From NCBI GenBank assembly GCA_051876105.1, contig JBJEHN010000129.1:1-14536 (forward strand): 14,536 bases of DNA, read 5' to 3'. The stretch's first letter is position 1. Every line of letters begins with the position of its first letter. The notes below the pieces were generated by a model that was not told where the DNA came from, did no database searches, and saw only the letters and a list, made by a program, of their open reading frames with translations. A program made the position numbers and the translations under genes. Source of the stretch: W2P13-069 sp051876105. GTDB taxonomy: Bacteria; Actinomycetota; Coriobacteriia; Coriobacteriales; QAMH01. This document shows positions 1 to 7,695 of the stretch, in pieces.

Positions 1-19
1 GCATGCGCCCCGCAACGCG

Positions 20-45
20 CGCCGCCCAGTGGGGCGGCGTTTTTT
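20..45 (+). terminator. Intrinsic terminator of an upstream gene
   Basis: An 8-bp GC stem (CGCCGCCC at 20-27 with GGGCGGCG at 32-39) has a 4-nt loop and is followed by six T at 40-45. This is a textbook Rho-independent terminator. The gene it closes lies to the left of the window, so its identity is unknown. Confidence 0.85.
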
Positions 46-114
46 GTTGGCGCTGAAAGGCTAGACGACGGGACGTGCCCCTGCCCGGCCCGCTCCTTGG
101 CGTCTGTAGCCAAC
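46..114 (+). other. Structured non-coding stretch upstream of leuS
   Basis: No plausible gene lies here. GTTGGC (46-51) can pair with GCCAAC (109-114), and AGACG (63-67) with CGTCT (101-105), enclosing a GC-rich interior. That makes a long imperfect hairpin between two terminator-like structures. It could be a remnant 3' region, a short structured RNA, or part of a leuS leader. I looked for a T-box motif (AGGGTGGNACCGCG-like), which would be expected of an aminoacyl-tRNA synthetase leader in Gram-positives, and did not find it. Confidence 0.3.
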
Positions 115-127
115 CCCCACCCGCCAT

Positions 128-152
128 GCCGCTTTCGAGAGCGGCCCTTTTT
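128..152 (+). terminator. Terminator-like hairpin upstream of leuS
   Basis: GCCGCTT (128-134) pairs with GAGCGGC (139-145; one T·G pair) around a TCGA loop. It is followed by CC and five T (148-152), then GTTTGG. It could be a second, back-up terminator for the upstream unit. Alternatively, if transcription starts upstream of it, it could be an attenuator for leuS. Nothing in the sequence decides between these. Confidence 0.55.
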
Positions 153-167
153 GTTTGGAAGGTGGGT

Positions 168-173
168 TATTAT
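168..173 (+). promoter_or_regulatory. Possible -10 element for leuS
   Basis: TATTAT matches the sigma-70 -10 consensus at 5 of 6 positions and lies 37 nt before the leuS start. No convincing -35 hexamer is present at 16-18 nt spacing, where the hairpin's T-tract lies instead. If used, the transcript would begin near 180 and have a short leader of about 30 nt. Confidence 0.3.
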
Positions 174-210
174 GGACGGCACGTTTGATTTTGGTTGAAA
201 GGTACTCTTC

Positions 211-2793
211 ATGCCTGACAAAGAAATGCCTGCCTACATTCCTCAAGAGATCGAGCTCAAGTGGCAGAAGGCTTGGGAAGACCAGGACATCTTCAAGGTC
301 GATGACTCAAGCAGCAAACCCAAGAAGTACATCCTCGAGATGTTCCCCTACCCGTCTGGCGACATCCACATGGGCCATGCCCGCAACTACTCCATCGGCG
401 ATGTGATGGCACGCTACTGGCGCATGAAGGGCTACGACGTCCTGCACCCGATGGGTTGGGATGCCTTTGGTCTTCCCGCAGAGAACGCCGCCATCAAGCG
501 CAACAGCCACCCTGCCAAGTGGACCTATGCGAACATCGACACACAGAAGCAGTCGTTCAAGCGCATGGGCTTTTCCTATGACTGGGACCGCCAGGTTGTG
601 GCCTGCGACCCTGAGTACTACCGCTGGGGCCAGTGGATGTTCCTCAAGTTCTGGGAGAAGGGGCTTGTCGAGCGCCGCAACAACCTGGTGAACTGGTGCC
701 CCAGCTGCAAGACCGTGCTTGCCAACGAGCAGGTCATCGAGGGCAAGTGCTGGCGCTGCGACTCCGAGGTCGACAAGCGCCCCCTGACCCAGTGGTATCT
801 CAAGATCACCGACTACGCCCAGGAGCTCCTGGACGACCTGGACCAGCTCGAGGGCTGGCCCGAGCGCGTCAAGCAGCAGCAGGCTAACTGGATCGGCCGT
901 TCGGAAGGCGCCGAGGTCACCTTCACGCTCTGCGATGCGGACGGCTCAGTGCCCACTGATCCCACCGAGGACCAGCTCCTCACCGTCTTCACCACCCGTG
1001 CAGACACGCTCTTCGGCTGCAGCTTCTTCCTGCTGGCCCCCGAGAGCACCATCCTCAAGGCGCTCGTCGAGGGCACCGAGTACGAGGAAGCCGTCATGAA
1101 GGTGGTTGAGGACGCCAAGAAGATCACCGCTGTGGAGCGCGCTCAGGGCAGCAAGGAGAAGCACGGCGCCTTCACTGGCAGCTACGTGGTGAACCCCATC
1201 AACGGCGAGAAGGTCCCCGTGTGGGTAGCCGACTACATCGTGGCCGACTACGGCACTGGTGCCGTCATGGCCGTGCCCTGCGGCGACCAGCGCGACTTCG
1301 AGTTCGCCAAGAAGTACGACCTGCCCATCATCCCCATCATCGTCACCGAGGACGACCCCCTGTACCCGCAGCTTAAGGAGGAGCAGGGCCGCGTCGTCAC
1401 CAGCGTCGACTGGACCGAGGCCATGGCCGCCGAGGGCATCCTCGTGCAGTCCGGCAAGTTCACCGGACTGGTTGGCGGCAAGCACTCCCCGGCTGAGGAG
1501 GCTGTAGTCGCCGAGCTCGAGGCCATGGGCCGCGGCAGGCGCAAGGTCGAGTTCCGCCTGAGGGACTGGCTCATCAGCCGCCAGCGTTACTGGGGAAACC
1601 CCATCCCCGCCATCCACTGCCCGGACTGCGGTGTTGTGCCCGTGCCGGAGGAGGACCTTCCCGTCTGCCTGCCCGAGGACATCGACCTCGCAGCCGGCGA
1701 GACCCTGGCAACCCATGAGGAGTTCGCGGCCTGCACCTGCCCCAAGTGCGGCAAGCCCGCCCGCCGCGAGACCGACACCATGGACACCTTCACCTGCAGC
1801 TCCTGGTACTACCTGCGCTACACGGACCCGCACAACACCGAGAGGCCCTTCGACAAGGGCAGGGCAGACAGCTTCATGCCGGTCGACCAGTACATCGGCG
1901 GCATCGAGCACGCCATCTTGCACCTGCTGTACTCGCGCTTCTTCACCAAGGTCCTGCGCGACATGGGCATGCTGGGCTTCGACGAGCCGTTCACCAATCT
2001 GCTGTGCCAGGGCATGGTGCTCGACGAGCACGGCGACGTCATGTCCAAGTCCAAGGGCAACGTCGTCTCTCCGGAGAGCATGATCGCCCGCTACGGCGCA
2101 GACGCTGTGCGCGCCTGCATCCTCTTCATGGCGCCGCCTGACAAGGAGCTGCTGTGGAACGAGAAGGGCCTGGCCGGCATCAACAAGTTCCTGTACCGCG
2201 CATGGCGCGCCGTGTGCGACCTGGCAGGTGCCGCCGGAAGGGACACCCTCTTCGAGCAGGGCGCCAAGGGTGACGCAGCCCAGGCCGCCAAGGCCCTGCT
2301 GCGCGAGCGCCACCGCGTGGTTGCCAAGGTCGAGGAGGACTTCGGCCGCAACCAGTTCAACACCGCCATCAGCGCCATCATGGAGCTGGTGAACACCGCC
2401 GGCTCGTACCTGCGCCTCGCCTCCCTCGAGGAGCGCCGCGCAGACGCAGCGCTGGCCGCACAGGACCAGGAGGTGGCGGAGACCATCGTCAAGCTGCTGG
2501 CCCCCATCGCCCCGCACTGGGCTGAGGAACTGTGGCACGAGGTGCTCGGCAAGGAGGGCAGCGTCTGCCTGGTCGCCTGGCCGTCCTTCGACGAGGCACT
2601 CATCCAGGCCGAGGAGGTCGAGCGTGCCGTCATGATCAAGGGCAAGGTGCGCGCCAAGATCACCACGCCCGCCGATGCCTCGGAGGAAGAGGTCGTCAAG
2701 GCCGCGCTCGAGGCCGTGGCCGACAAGATCGAGGGTCTCACCGTGCGCAAGACCATCGTCGCCGGCAACGTGGTGAACGTGGTCGCCGGCTAA
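211..2793 (+). CDS. leuS: Leucyl-tRNA synthetase (LeuRS)
   Basis: This cytoplasmic class Ia synthetase attaches leucine to tRNA-Leu and hydrolyses mischarged products. The 860 residues match the usual bacterial length. The HIGH-type motif is HMGH at 53-56. A CxxC pair at 163/166 with 180/183 forms a zinc module, and a second ribbon-like set lies at 470/473 and 510/513. The editing (CP1) domain shows the threonine-rich segment TTRADTLFGC at 261-270 and the DQRD acid motif at 359-362. The KMSKS loop reads VMSKS at 610-614, so its first lysine is a valine. In the editing motif, the His that usually precedes DQRD is a Gly (CGDQRD). The start at 211 has GAAAGG 8 nt upstream. The gene stands alone, closed by a terminator 28 nt downstream. 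Family assignment is secure. Confidence 0.97.
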   Translation: MPDKEMPAYIPQEIELKWQKAWEDQDIFKVDDSSSKPKKYILEMFPYPSGDIHMGHARNYSIGDVMARYWRMKGYDVLHPMGWDAFGLPAENAAIKRNSHPAKWTYANIDTQKQSFKRMGFSYDWDRQVVACDPEYYRWGQWMFLKFWEKGLVERRNNLVNWCPSCKTVLANEQVIEGKCWRCDSEVDKRPLTQWYLKITDYAQELLDDLDQLEGWPERVKQQQANWIGRSEGAEVTFTLCDADGSVPTDPTEDQLLTVFTTRADTLFGCSFFLLAPESTILKALVEGTEYEEAVMKVVEDAKKITAVERAQGSKEKHGAFTGSYVVNPINGEKVPVWVADYIVADYGTGAVMAVPCGDQRDFEFAKKYDLPIIPIIVTEDDPLYPQLKEEQGRVVTSVDWTEAMAAEGILVQSGKFTGLVGGKHSPAEEAVVAELEAMGRGRRKVEFRLRDWLISRQRYWGNPIPAIHCPDCGVVPVPEEDLPVCLPEDIDLAAGETLATHEEFAACTCPKCGKPARRETDTMDTFTCSSWYYLRYTDPHNTERPFDKGRADSFMPVDQYIGGIEHAILHLLYSRFFTKVLRDMGMLGFDEPFTNLLCQGMVLDEHGDVMSKSKGNVVSPESMIARYGADAVRACILFMAPPDKELLWNEKGLAGINKFLYRAWRAVCDLAGAAGRDTLFEQGAKGDAAQAAKALLRERHRVVAKVEEDFGRNQFNTAISAIMELVNTAGSYLRLASLEERRADAALAAQDQEVAETIVKLLAPIAPHWAEELWHEVLGKEGSVCLVAWPSFDEALIQAEEVERAVMIKGKVRAKITTPADASEEEVVKAALEAVADKIEGLTVRKTIVAGNVVNVVAG

Positions 2794-2820
2794 GCCGCCG
2801 CCTGAACGCACGCGTTGACG

Positions 2821-2857
2821 GGGCGCCGCCTGCTCGCCGGAGCGGGCGGCGCCCTTT
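2821..2857 (+). terminator. Intrinsic terminator of leuS
   Basis: GGGCGCCGCC (2821-2830) pairs perfectly with GGCGGCGCCC (2845-2854) and is followed by TTT. The stem is 10 bp of pure G/C, and a minor CTC/GAG pairing lies inside the 14-nt loop. The U-tract is short, but position and stem strength fit termination after leuS. Confidence 0.75.
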
Positions 2858-2888
2858 GCCGTCCAGGAAGCTGAGGTGCGCTCGAGGG

Positions 2889-2918
2889 CTTACAGAGCGG
2901 GCCGAAATCTGATACAAT
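2889..2918 (+). promoter_or_regulatory. Promoter of the rimP-nusA-infB unit
   Basis: An extended -10, TGATACAAT, has its hexamer TACAAT at 2913-2918 (5 of 6 matches to TATAAT). It is preceded at 18 nt by CTTACA (2889-2894), a 4-of-6 match to TTGACA. Transcription would start near 2925, just after the leuS terminator, giving a leader of about 140 nt before rimP. It is the best promoter candidate between leuS and rimP. Confidence 0.6.
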
Positions 2919-3014
2919 CCTGCGGATACATTACTGCGCGTGCAGCGCGCGGAGCTCCCAAAGGGGCACGGTAGGGCTTTCAAGCCGCCGGGATGTGCAG
3001 ATGCCGTCTAATGA

Positions 3015-3049
3015 GGGAAGTGGGCATTGTGGCCCGCTTTCTTTGGTTT
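3015..3049 (+). promoter_or_regulatory. Candidate attenuator hairpin in the rimP-nusA leader
   Basis: AAGTGGGC (3018-3025) pairs with GCCCGCTT (3032-3039; one T·G pair) around the loop ATTGTG. It can be extended by three outer pairs. A T-rich run, TTTCTTTGGTTT, follows, so it resembles an intrinsic terminator just ahead of the rimP ribosome-binding site. Upstream leader hairpins include GCTCC/GGGGC (2954-2967) and GGCT/AGCC (2975-2986). From established work, nusA expression in Bacillus subtilis is autoregulated by NusA-stimulated termination in its leader. A similar role here is inference. Confidence 0.5.
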
Positions 3050-3067
3050 ATGAGGAGAAAGGGTTTC

Positions 3068-3553
3068 ATGGCTACAAAGGCTGAAAAGCTCATCGAGGTC
3101 TTGGAGCCTCTGGCTGAGGGCAACGGGCTGGAGCTGGTGACCGTCGAGGTCGCAGGCACCAAGAAGAACCCCATCCTGAGGGTCTGCCTCGACACGCCCG
3201 AGGGCGGGATCAACCTCGACCAGCTGGCAGAGGCCCGCGAGTGGGTCGACGCAGCGGTCGACGAGCTCGACCCCTTCAAGGAGTCGTTCGTCTTGGAGGT
3301 CTCCTCTCCCGGCATCGACCGCCCCCTGCGCAAGCTGTCTGACTTCCAGCGCTTTGCGGGCGAGGACGTCGTCGTCTACCTCAAGCCGGGCCAGGCGCGC
3401 AGCAAGGAAACGGGCGTGCTGGCAGGCGTCGAGGGCGAGGACGTCATGGTCGAGAAGGAGGGCCAGCCCCTGGCCATTCCCTTCAACACCATCAAGAGAG
3501 CGCACATCGTGGGCCGCATCGACTTCTCCAGCGGCCTCAAGAACGTTGACTAA
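3068..3553 (+). CDS. rimP: Ribosome maturation factor RimP
   Basis: This 161-residue cytoplasmic factor binds free 30S subunits and assists late assembly around S12. The conserved SSPGIDRPL segment lies at 79-87, between the N-terminal alpha/beta domain and the C-terminal SH3-like barrel. The barrel contains the typical phrase for placing the next domain, IPFNTIKRAHI, near the C-terminus. The frame is open back to an ATG at 2993, but the start at 3068 is preferred. It has GAGGAGAAAGGG upstream and begins MATKAEKL, as the family does, and the earlier start would place a leader hairpin inside the coding region. It is the first gene of the long transcription unit and lies 36 nt before nusA, its most conserved neighbour. 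Confidence 0.95.
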   Translation: MATKAEKLIEVLEPLAEGNGLELVTVEVAGTKKNPILRVCLDTPEGGINLDQLAEAREWVDAAVDELDPFKESFVLEVSSPGIDRPLRKLSDFQRFAGEDVVVYLKPGQARSKETGVLAGVEGEDVMVEKEGQPLAIPFNTIKRAHIVGRIDFSSGLKNVD

Positions 3554-3589
3554 GCCGGTATAAGCGGCCTGACCGAGAGGAAAAGAAAA

Positions 3590-4816
3590 ATGTCTTCTGA
3601 CCTGATTGATGCCTTGGCCGAGCTTGCCAAGGAGCGCAACATCGACGAGTACGACGTGCTCGACCGCCTTGAGCAGGAGCTGGCCAAGAGCTACCAGCAC
3701 ATCCTCAAGCTGGACTGGGACGCCCGCGTCACCATCGACCGCAACACCGGCAAGATCTACGTCTACGAGCTGGTGGGCGTTGGCGAGGAGGACCCGGAGA
3801 CCGGCGACTACCCGGACTACGAGGAGCATGACGTCACGCCCGACGACGTCTCTCGCATCGCCGCGCAGAGCGCCAAGCGCGTGATCAACGAGATCGTCCG
3901 CGATGCAGCCCGCGCCAACATCTACAAGGAGTACGTGGACCGCAAGGGCGAGATGATCACCGGCACCGTGCTGCAGTCCACCCCAGACTTCACCATCATC
4001 AAGATCGCCGACGGCATCGAGGCCGAGCTGCCGCACTTCGACGGCCGCAGGGGCAACGGCGTCGAGCGCAACGAGAAGCCCGAGGGCGAGTACTACCAGC
4101 ACAACCAGCGCATCAAGGCGCTGATCGTCGACGTCCGCGAGCCCAACGCCGCCGGCGCCAACGGCCGCCACGAGGGCTCCCGCCCGGCTATCGTCGTCAG
4201 CCGCACCCACCCCGACCTGATCCGCCGCCTGCTCGAGATCGAGGTCCCGGAGATCTACGACGGCGTGGTCGAGGTCAAGTCCATCGCCCGCGAGGCCGGC
4301 GCGCGCTCCAAGATCGCCGTCTACTCCCGCGAGGCAAACCTCGACCCCGTGGGCGCATGCGTCGGCCCCAAGGGCTCCCGCATCCGCACCGTGGTCTCCG
4401 AGCTGCGCGGCGAGCGCATCGACGTCATCCAGTGGAGCGAGGACGCCACCGTCTACGTGGCCAACGCCCTGTCCCCCGCCAAGGTGAGCCGCGTGCTCAT
4501 CGACGAGGAGACCCACTACGCAACCGTCATCGTGCCGGACGACCAGCTCTCCCTGGCCATCGGCAAGGAGGGCCAGAACGCCCGCCTCGCTGCCCGCCTC
4601 ACTGGCTGGCACATCGACATCAAGTCTGCGAGCATCGTCTCTGCAGACATGCTCCAGGCAAGCGAGCGCAGCTTCATCGACGACGATGACGAGGCAGAAG
4701 AGGCAGACACCCGCTGCGAGCACGTGAGCGCAGACGGCATCCGCTGCCGCAACCATGCGCGCCCCGGTTCCAGCTACTGTGGCGTCCACGCAGCAGACGA
4801 GGAGTCCCTGATCTAG
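3590..4816 (+). CDS. nusA: Transcription termination/antitermination factor NusA, with a Cys/His C-terminal tail
   Basis: NusA binds RNA polymerase and nascent RNA, controlling pausing, intrinsic termination and antitermination. In order, the 408 residues show an N-terminal polymerase-binding domain (1 to about 115), an S1 domain from 120, KH1 with GPKG at 259-262, and KH2 with GKEGQN at 325-330. The S1 region has two insertions relative to the family, about residues 149-160 and 186-199. After an acidic linker (364-373) comes a tail with C376, C386, C397 and H400, spaced C-x9-C-x10-C-x2-H and containing GIRC and YCGVH. This resembles small zinc-binding motifs of the 'GxxC...YCxxH' type and is not part of standard NusA. 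The start has AGAGG 9 nt upstream. The stop is directly followed by the rnpM ATG, so translation is probably coupled. Confidence 0.97.
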   Translation: MSSDLIDALAELAKERNIDEYDVLDRLEQELAKSYQHILKLDWDARVTIDRNTGKIYVYELVGVGEEDPETGDYPDYEEHDVTPDDVSRIAAQSAKRVINEIVRDAARANIYKEYVDRKGEMITGTVLQSTPDFTIIKIADGIEAELPHFDGRRGNGVERNEKPEGEYYQHNQRIKALIVDVREPNAAGANGRHEGSRPAIVVSRTHPDLIRRLLEIEVPEIYDGVVEVKSIAREAGARSKIAVYSREANLDPVGACVGPKGSRIRTVVSELRGERIDVIQWSEDATVYVANALSPAKVSRVLIDEETHYATVIVPDDQLSLAIGKEGQNARLAARLTGWHIDIKSASIVSADMLQASERSFIDDDDEAEEADTRCEHVSADGIRCRNHARPGSSYCGVHAADEESLI

Positions 4817-5104
4817 ATGAGCATGAAGGTGCCCACACGCACGTGCATCGCCTGCGGCAAGGCGGCTGAGAAGAGCAGCCTTGTGCGGGTGGTGCGCTCC
4901 CCCGAGGGGGTGGTGAGCCTCGACCCGCGGGGCAAGGCCGCCGGCCGGGGCGCCTATGTATGCCCCAGCGCATCCTGCTTTGCCAAGGCGGTGAAGAAGG
5001 GTGCCTTCGCGGGCAAGCTGCGCACGAGGCTGAGCGCAGAGGACTATGACAGCCTCCAGAAGGATTTCGATGCTCTTTGCGCGGCCCGCGCGGAGCTGCG
5101 CTAA
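4817..5104 (+). CDS. rnpM: YlxR-family RNA-binding protein (RnpM)
   Basis: A small protein of 95 residues of the YlxR family (DUF448), almost always encoded between nusA and infB. The N-terminal RTCIACGK motif (C10, C13), an LVRVVRSPEG strand, and GRGAYVC with C49 and C54 followed by basic residues match the family signature. YlxR of Bacillus subtilis has been reported to bind RNase P RNA and modulate its activity, hence the name RnpM. The same role here is inferred from family and gene order. The ATG directly abuts the nusA stop codon. GAGGAG at 4799-4804, inside the nusA 3' end, serves as ribosome-binding site. It ends 14 nt before infB. Confidence 0.93.
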   Translation: MSMKVPTRTCIACGKAAEKSSLVRVVRSPEGVVSLDPRGKAAGRGAYVCPSASCFAKAVKKGAFAGKLRTRLSAEDYDSLQKDFDALCAARAELR

Positions 5105-5118
5105 AGGGAAGGTGAAGT

Positions 5119-7686
5119 ATGGGAAGCATGCGCGTACATGAGCTGGCCAAGGAGTTTGGCCTGAGCTCCAAGGAGATGCTGGACAAGCTGGCCGAGATGA
5201 AGATCCCCGCCAAGAACCACGCGTCCACCCTCGTCGACGCCTACGTCGACAAAGTCCGCAAACAGCTCGGCCCCGAGATGGCCGAGCGCGCGGCTCAGAT
5301 CGAGCGCGAGGCCCAGGAGGCCGCTGCTGCAGAGGCCGCCAAGGCAGAGGCCGAGCGCCTGCGCATCCAGGAGGAGCACCGCCTGGCAGCCGAGGAGGAG
5401 CGCCGCCGCCGCCAGGAGGAGAAGGCTCGCCGCGACGCAGAGCTCGCCGAGAAGAAGCGCCTGGCCGAGGAGGCCAGGGAGGCCGAGCGCGAGGCCAAGC
5501 GCCTGAAGCCCACCTCCGTCTTCGACGGCCTGCTCTCCCAGATCGCCGCCGAGAACGACCGCCTCGCCAACGAGAAGGCCGAGGCAGCCACTGCCAAGCG
5601 CGAGAAGGAAGAGGCCAAGGAGAGCTCTCACCGCGAGCGCACCGCCGAGAAGGGTGAGCAGCACGAGGGCCGCGAGCGCAACAACAAGAAAAAGAAGAAG
5701 GGACGCAGGGCCGAGGTCTCCGTCGACGACCAGTCCGAGGACGACCGCTACCGCCAGATGGCCGTTGCGGCCGAGCAGCTGCAGCGCGACAAGGTGCTCG
5801 AGGAGGCCCGCGCCGCCGTGGCCGAGGCCGAGACCGAGTCCAAGGGCCGCCGCAAGAAGCGCAAGGAGCGCCGTGCCGCCGAGGCCGCCAAGAAGGCCGA
5901 GGAGGAGGCGATCAAGGAGGCCGAGCGCACCGGTATCGCCGTGGGCGTGACCAAGGTCGTCTCCGGCGTCACCGTGGGCGAGCTGGCCGAGCTGCTCGAG
6001 GTCCCCGGCAACGAGATCGTCAAGCGCCTGTTCCTGCTGGGCACCCCGCTCACCCTCACCCAGACCATGAGCGACGAGCTGGTCGAGCTCATCGCCGACG
6101 ACCTGGGCCGCGAGGTGAAGGTCGTCTCGCAGGAAGAGGAGATGTCGTTCACCTTCCATGACAACGAGGAGGACCTCAAGCCGCGCCCGCCCGTGGTCAC
6201 CGTCATGGGCCACGTCGACCACGGCAAGACCTCCCTGCTCGACGCCATCCGCGAGACCGGCGTCGCCAGCACCGAGGCCGGCGGCATCACCCAGCACATC
6301 GGCGCGTCTGTGGTCTTCATCAACGGCCAGCAGATCACCTTCATCGACACCCCGGGCCACGAGGCCTTCACCGCCATGCGCGCCCGCGGCGCGCAGGTCA
6401 CCGACGTCATCGTCCTGGTCGTCGCTGCAGACGACGGCGTGATGCCGCAGACCATCGAGGCCATCAACCATGCCAAGGCGGCGCAGGTGCCCATCGTGGT
6501 CGCCATCAACAAGATCGACAAGCCCGGCGCCAACCCCGAGCGCGTCAAGACCGAGCTCGTGGAGTACGGCGTCATCCCCGAGGAGTGGGGCGGCGAGAAC
6601 ATGTTCGTCGAGGTCAGCGCCAAGAAGCGCATGAACATCGACGACCTGCTCGAGACCATCATCCTGCAGGCCGACGTGCTCGAGCTCAAGGCCAACCCGG
6701 ACACCACGGCAAGCGGTTTTGTCATCGAGGCCAATCTGGACAAGGGCCGCGGCCCCGTCGCCACCGTCATCGTCCAGCGCGGCACCCTGCACGTGGGCGA
6801 CACCCTGGTGGCCGGCATGTCCTACGGCCGCGTCCGCGCGCTGATCGACCCCAAGGGCAACAACGTCACCGAGTGCGGCCCCTCCGACCCGGTCGAGATC
6901 CTCGGCCTCAACTCCGTCCCCGGCGCAGGCGACGAGTTCTGCGTCTTCGAGGAGGAGTCCGAGGCCCGCAAGCTGGCCCAGGAGCGCGAGTTCAAGGCCC
7001 GCCTGGCCGCCCAGGAGCAGAAGTCCCATGTCTCCCTGGACAACCTCTTCGCCCGCATGGAGCAGGACAAGCTCGCCGAGCTCAACCTCATCGTCAAGGC
7101 GGACGTTCAGGGCTCCATCGAGGCCCTGGCAGACGCCCTGGCCAAGATGGACCAGTCCGAGGTCCGCATCAACATCATCCACTCTGCCGTCGGCGGCATC
7201 ACGGAGACCGACGTCATCCTGGCAGGCGCTTCCGACGCCATCATCATCGGCTTCGGCGTGCGCCCGCAGGCCAAGGCCCGTGCAGCAGCAGACCGCGAGG
7301 GCGTCGACATCCGCCTCTACAGGGTCATCTACAAGGCCCTCGAGGACATCAACGCCGCGCGCGTGGGCATGCTGGCCCCCGAGGAAGTGGAGATCGACAC
7401 CGGTTCCGCCGAGGTCAGGGAGCTCTTCCGCATGCCCAAGGTGGGCGTCATCGCCGGCTGCCTGGTCACGGAGGGCGAGATCAACCGCACGGACACGGTC
7501 CGCGTGGTGCGCAACAGCGTCATCGTCTACGAGGGCGCCATCACCTCCATGCGCCACTACCGCGAGGACGTCGACGTCATCCGCGCCGGCTCCGAGTGCG
7601 GCATCGGCATCGAGGGCTTCCAGGACATCAAGGAAGGCGACATCCTCGAGGGCTACCGCATCGAGCAGATCGCCCGCAAGGAGTAG
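5119..7686 (+). CDS. infB: Translation initiation factor IF-2
   Basis: IF2 is the GTPase that brings initiator fMet-tRNA to the 30S subunit and promotes 70S joining. The 855 residues show an IF2N domain at the N-terminus (VHELAKEFGL), then a long charged Lys/Glu/Arg/Ala-rich linker (about 55-270). A second IF2N domain follows at about 280-335, then the G domain. G1 is GHVDHGKT at 364-371, G2 GGITQHIGA from 388, G3 DTPGHE at 410-415, G4 NKID at 464-467 and G5 SAKK at 500-503. The remaining EF-Tu-like, IF2-specific and C-terminal fMet-binding domains are complete. GGGAAGGTG precedes the chosen start. An ATG nine bases later (5128) would begin MRVHEL, as many homologues do, and cannot be excluded. 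It is followed 9 nt later by rbfA. Confidence 0.97.
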   Translation: MGSMRVHELAKEFGLSSKEMLDKLAEMKIPAKNHASTLVDAYVDKVRKQLGPEMAERAAQIEREAQEAAAAEAAKAEAERLRIQEEHRLAAEEERRRRQEEKARRDAELAEKKRLAEEAREAEREAKRLKPTSVFDGLLSQIAAENDRLANEKAEAATAKREKEEAKESSHRERTAEKGEQHEGRERNNKKKKKGRRAEVSVDDQSEDDRYRQMAVAAEQLQRDKVLEEARAAVAEAETESKGRRKKRKERRAAEAAKKAEEEAIKEAERTGIAVGVTKVVSGVTVGELAELLEVPGNEIVKRLFLLGTPLTLTQTMSDELVELIADDLGREVKVVSQEEEMSFTFHDNEEDLKPRPPVVTVMGHVDHGKTSLLDAIRETGVASTEAGGITQHIGASVVFINGQQITFIDTPGHEAFTAMRARGAQVTDVIVLVVAADDGVMPQTIEAINHAKAAQVPIVVAINKIDKPGANPERVKTELVEYGVIPEEWGGENMFVEVSAKKRMNIDDLLETIILQADVLELKANPDTTASGFVIEANLDKGRGPVATVIVQRGTLHVGDTLVAGMSYGRVRALIDPKGNNVTECGPSDPVEILGLNSVPGAGDEFCVFEEESEARKLAQEREFKARLAAQEQKSHVSLDNLFARMEQDKLAELNLIVKADVQGSIEALADALAKMDQSEVRINIIHSAVGGITETDVILAGASDAIIIGFGVRPQAKARAAADREGVDIRLYRVIYKALEDINAARVGMLAPEEVEIDTGSAEVRELFRMPKVGVIAGCLVTEGEINRTDTVRVVRNSVIVYEGAITSMRHYREDVDVIRAGSECGIGIEGFQDIKEGDILEGYRIEQIARKE

Positions 7687-7695
7687 GGAGGCAGC

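Noticed and set aside
46..173. T-box riboswitch ahead of leuS
   Set aside because: No AGGGTGGNACCGCG-like T-box sequence or recognisable specifier and antiterminator arrangement is present.
2993..3067. N-terminal extension of RimP from an ATG at 2993
   Set aside because: No ribosome-binding site precedes it, it would translate through the attenuator-like hairpin, and homologues begin near MATKAEKL.
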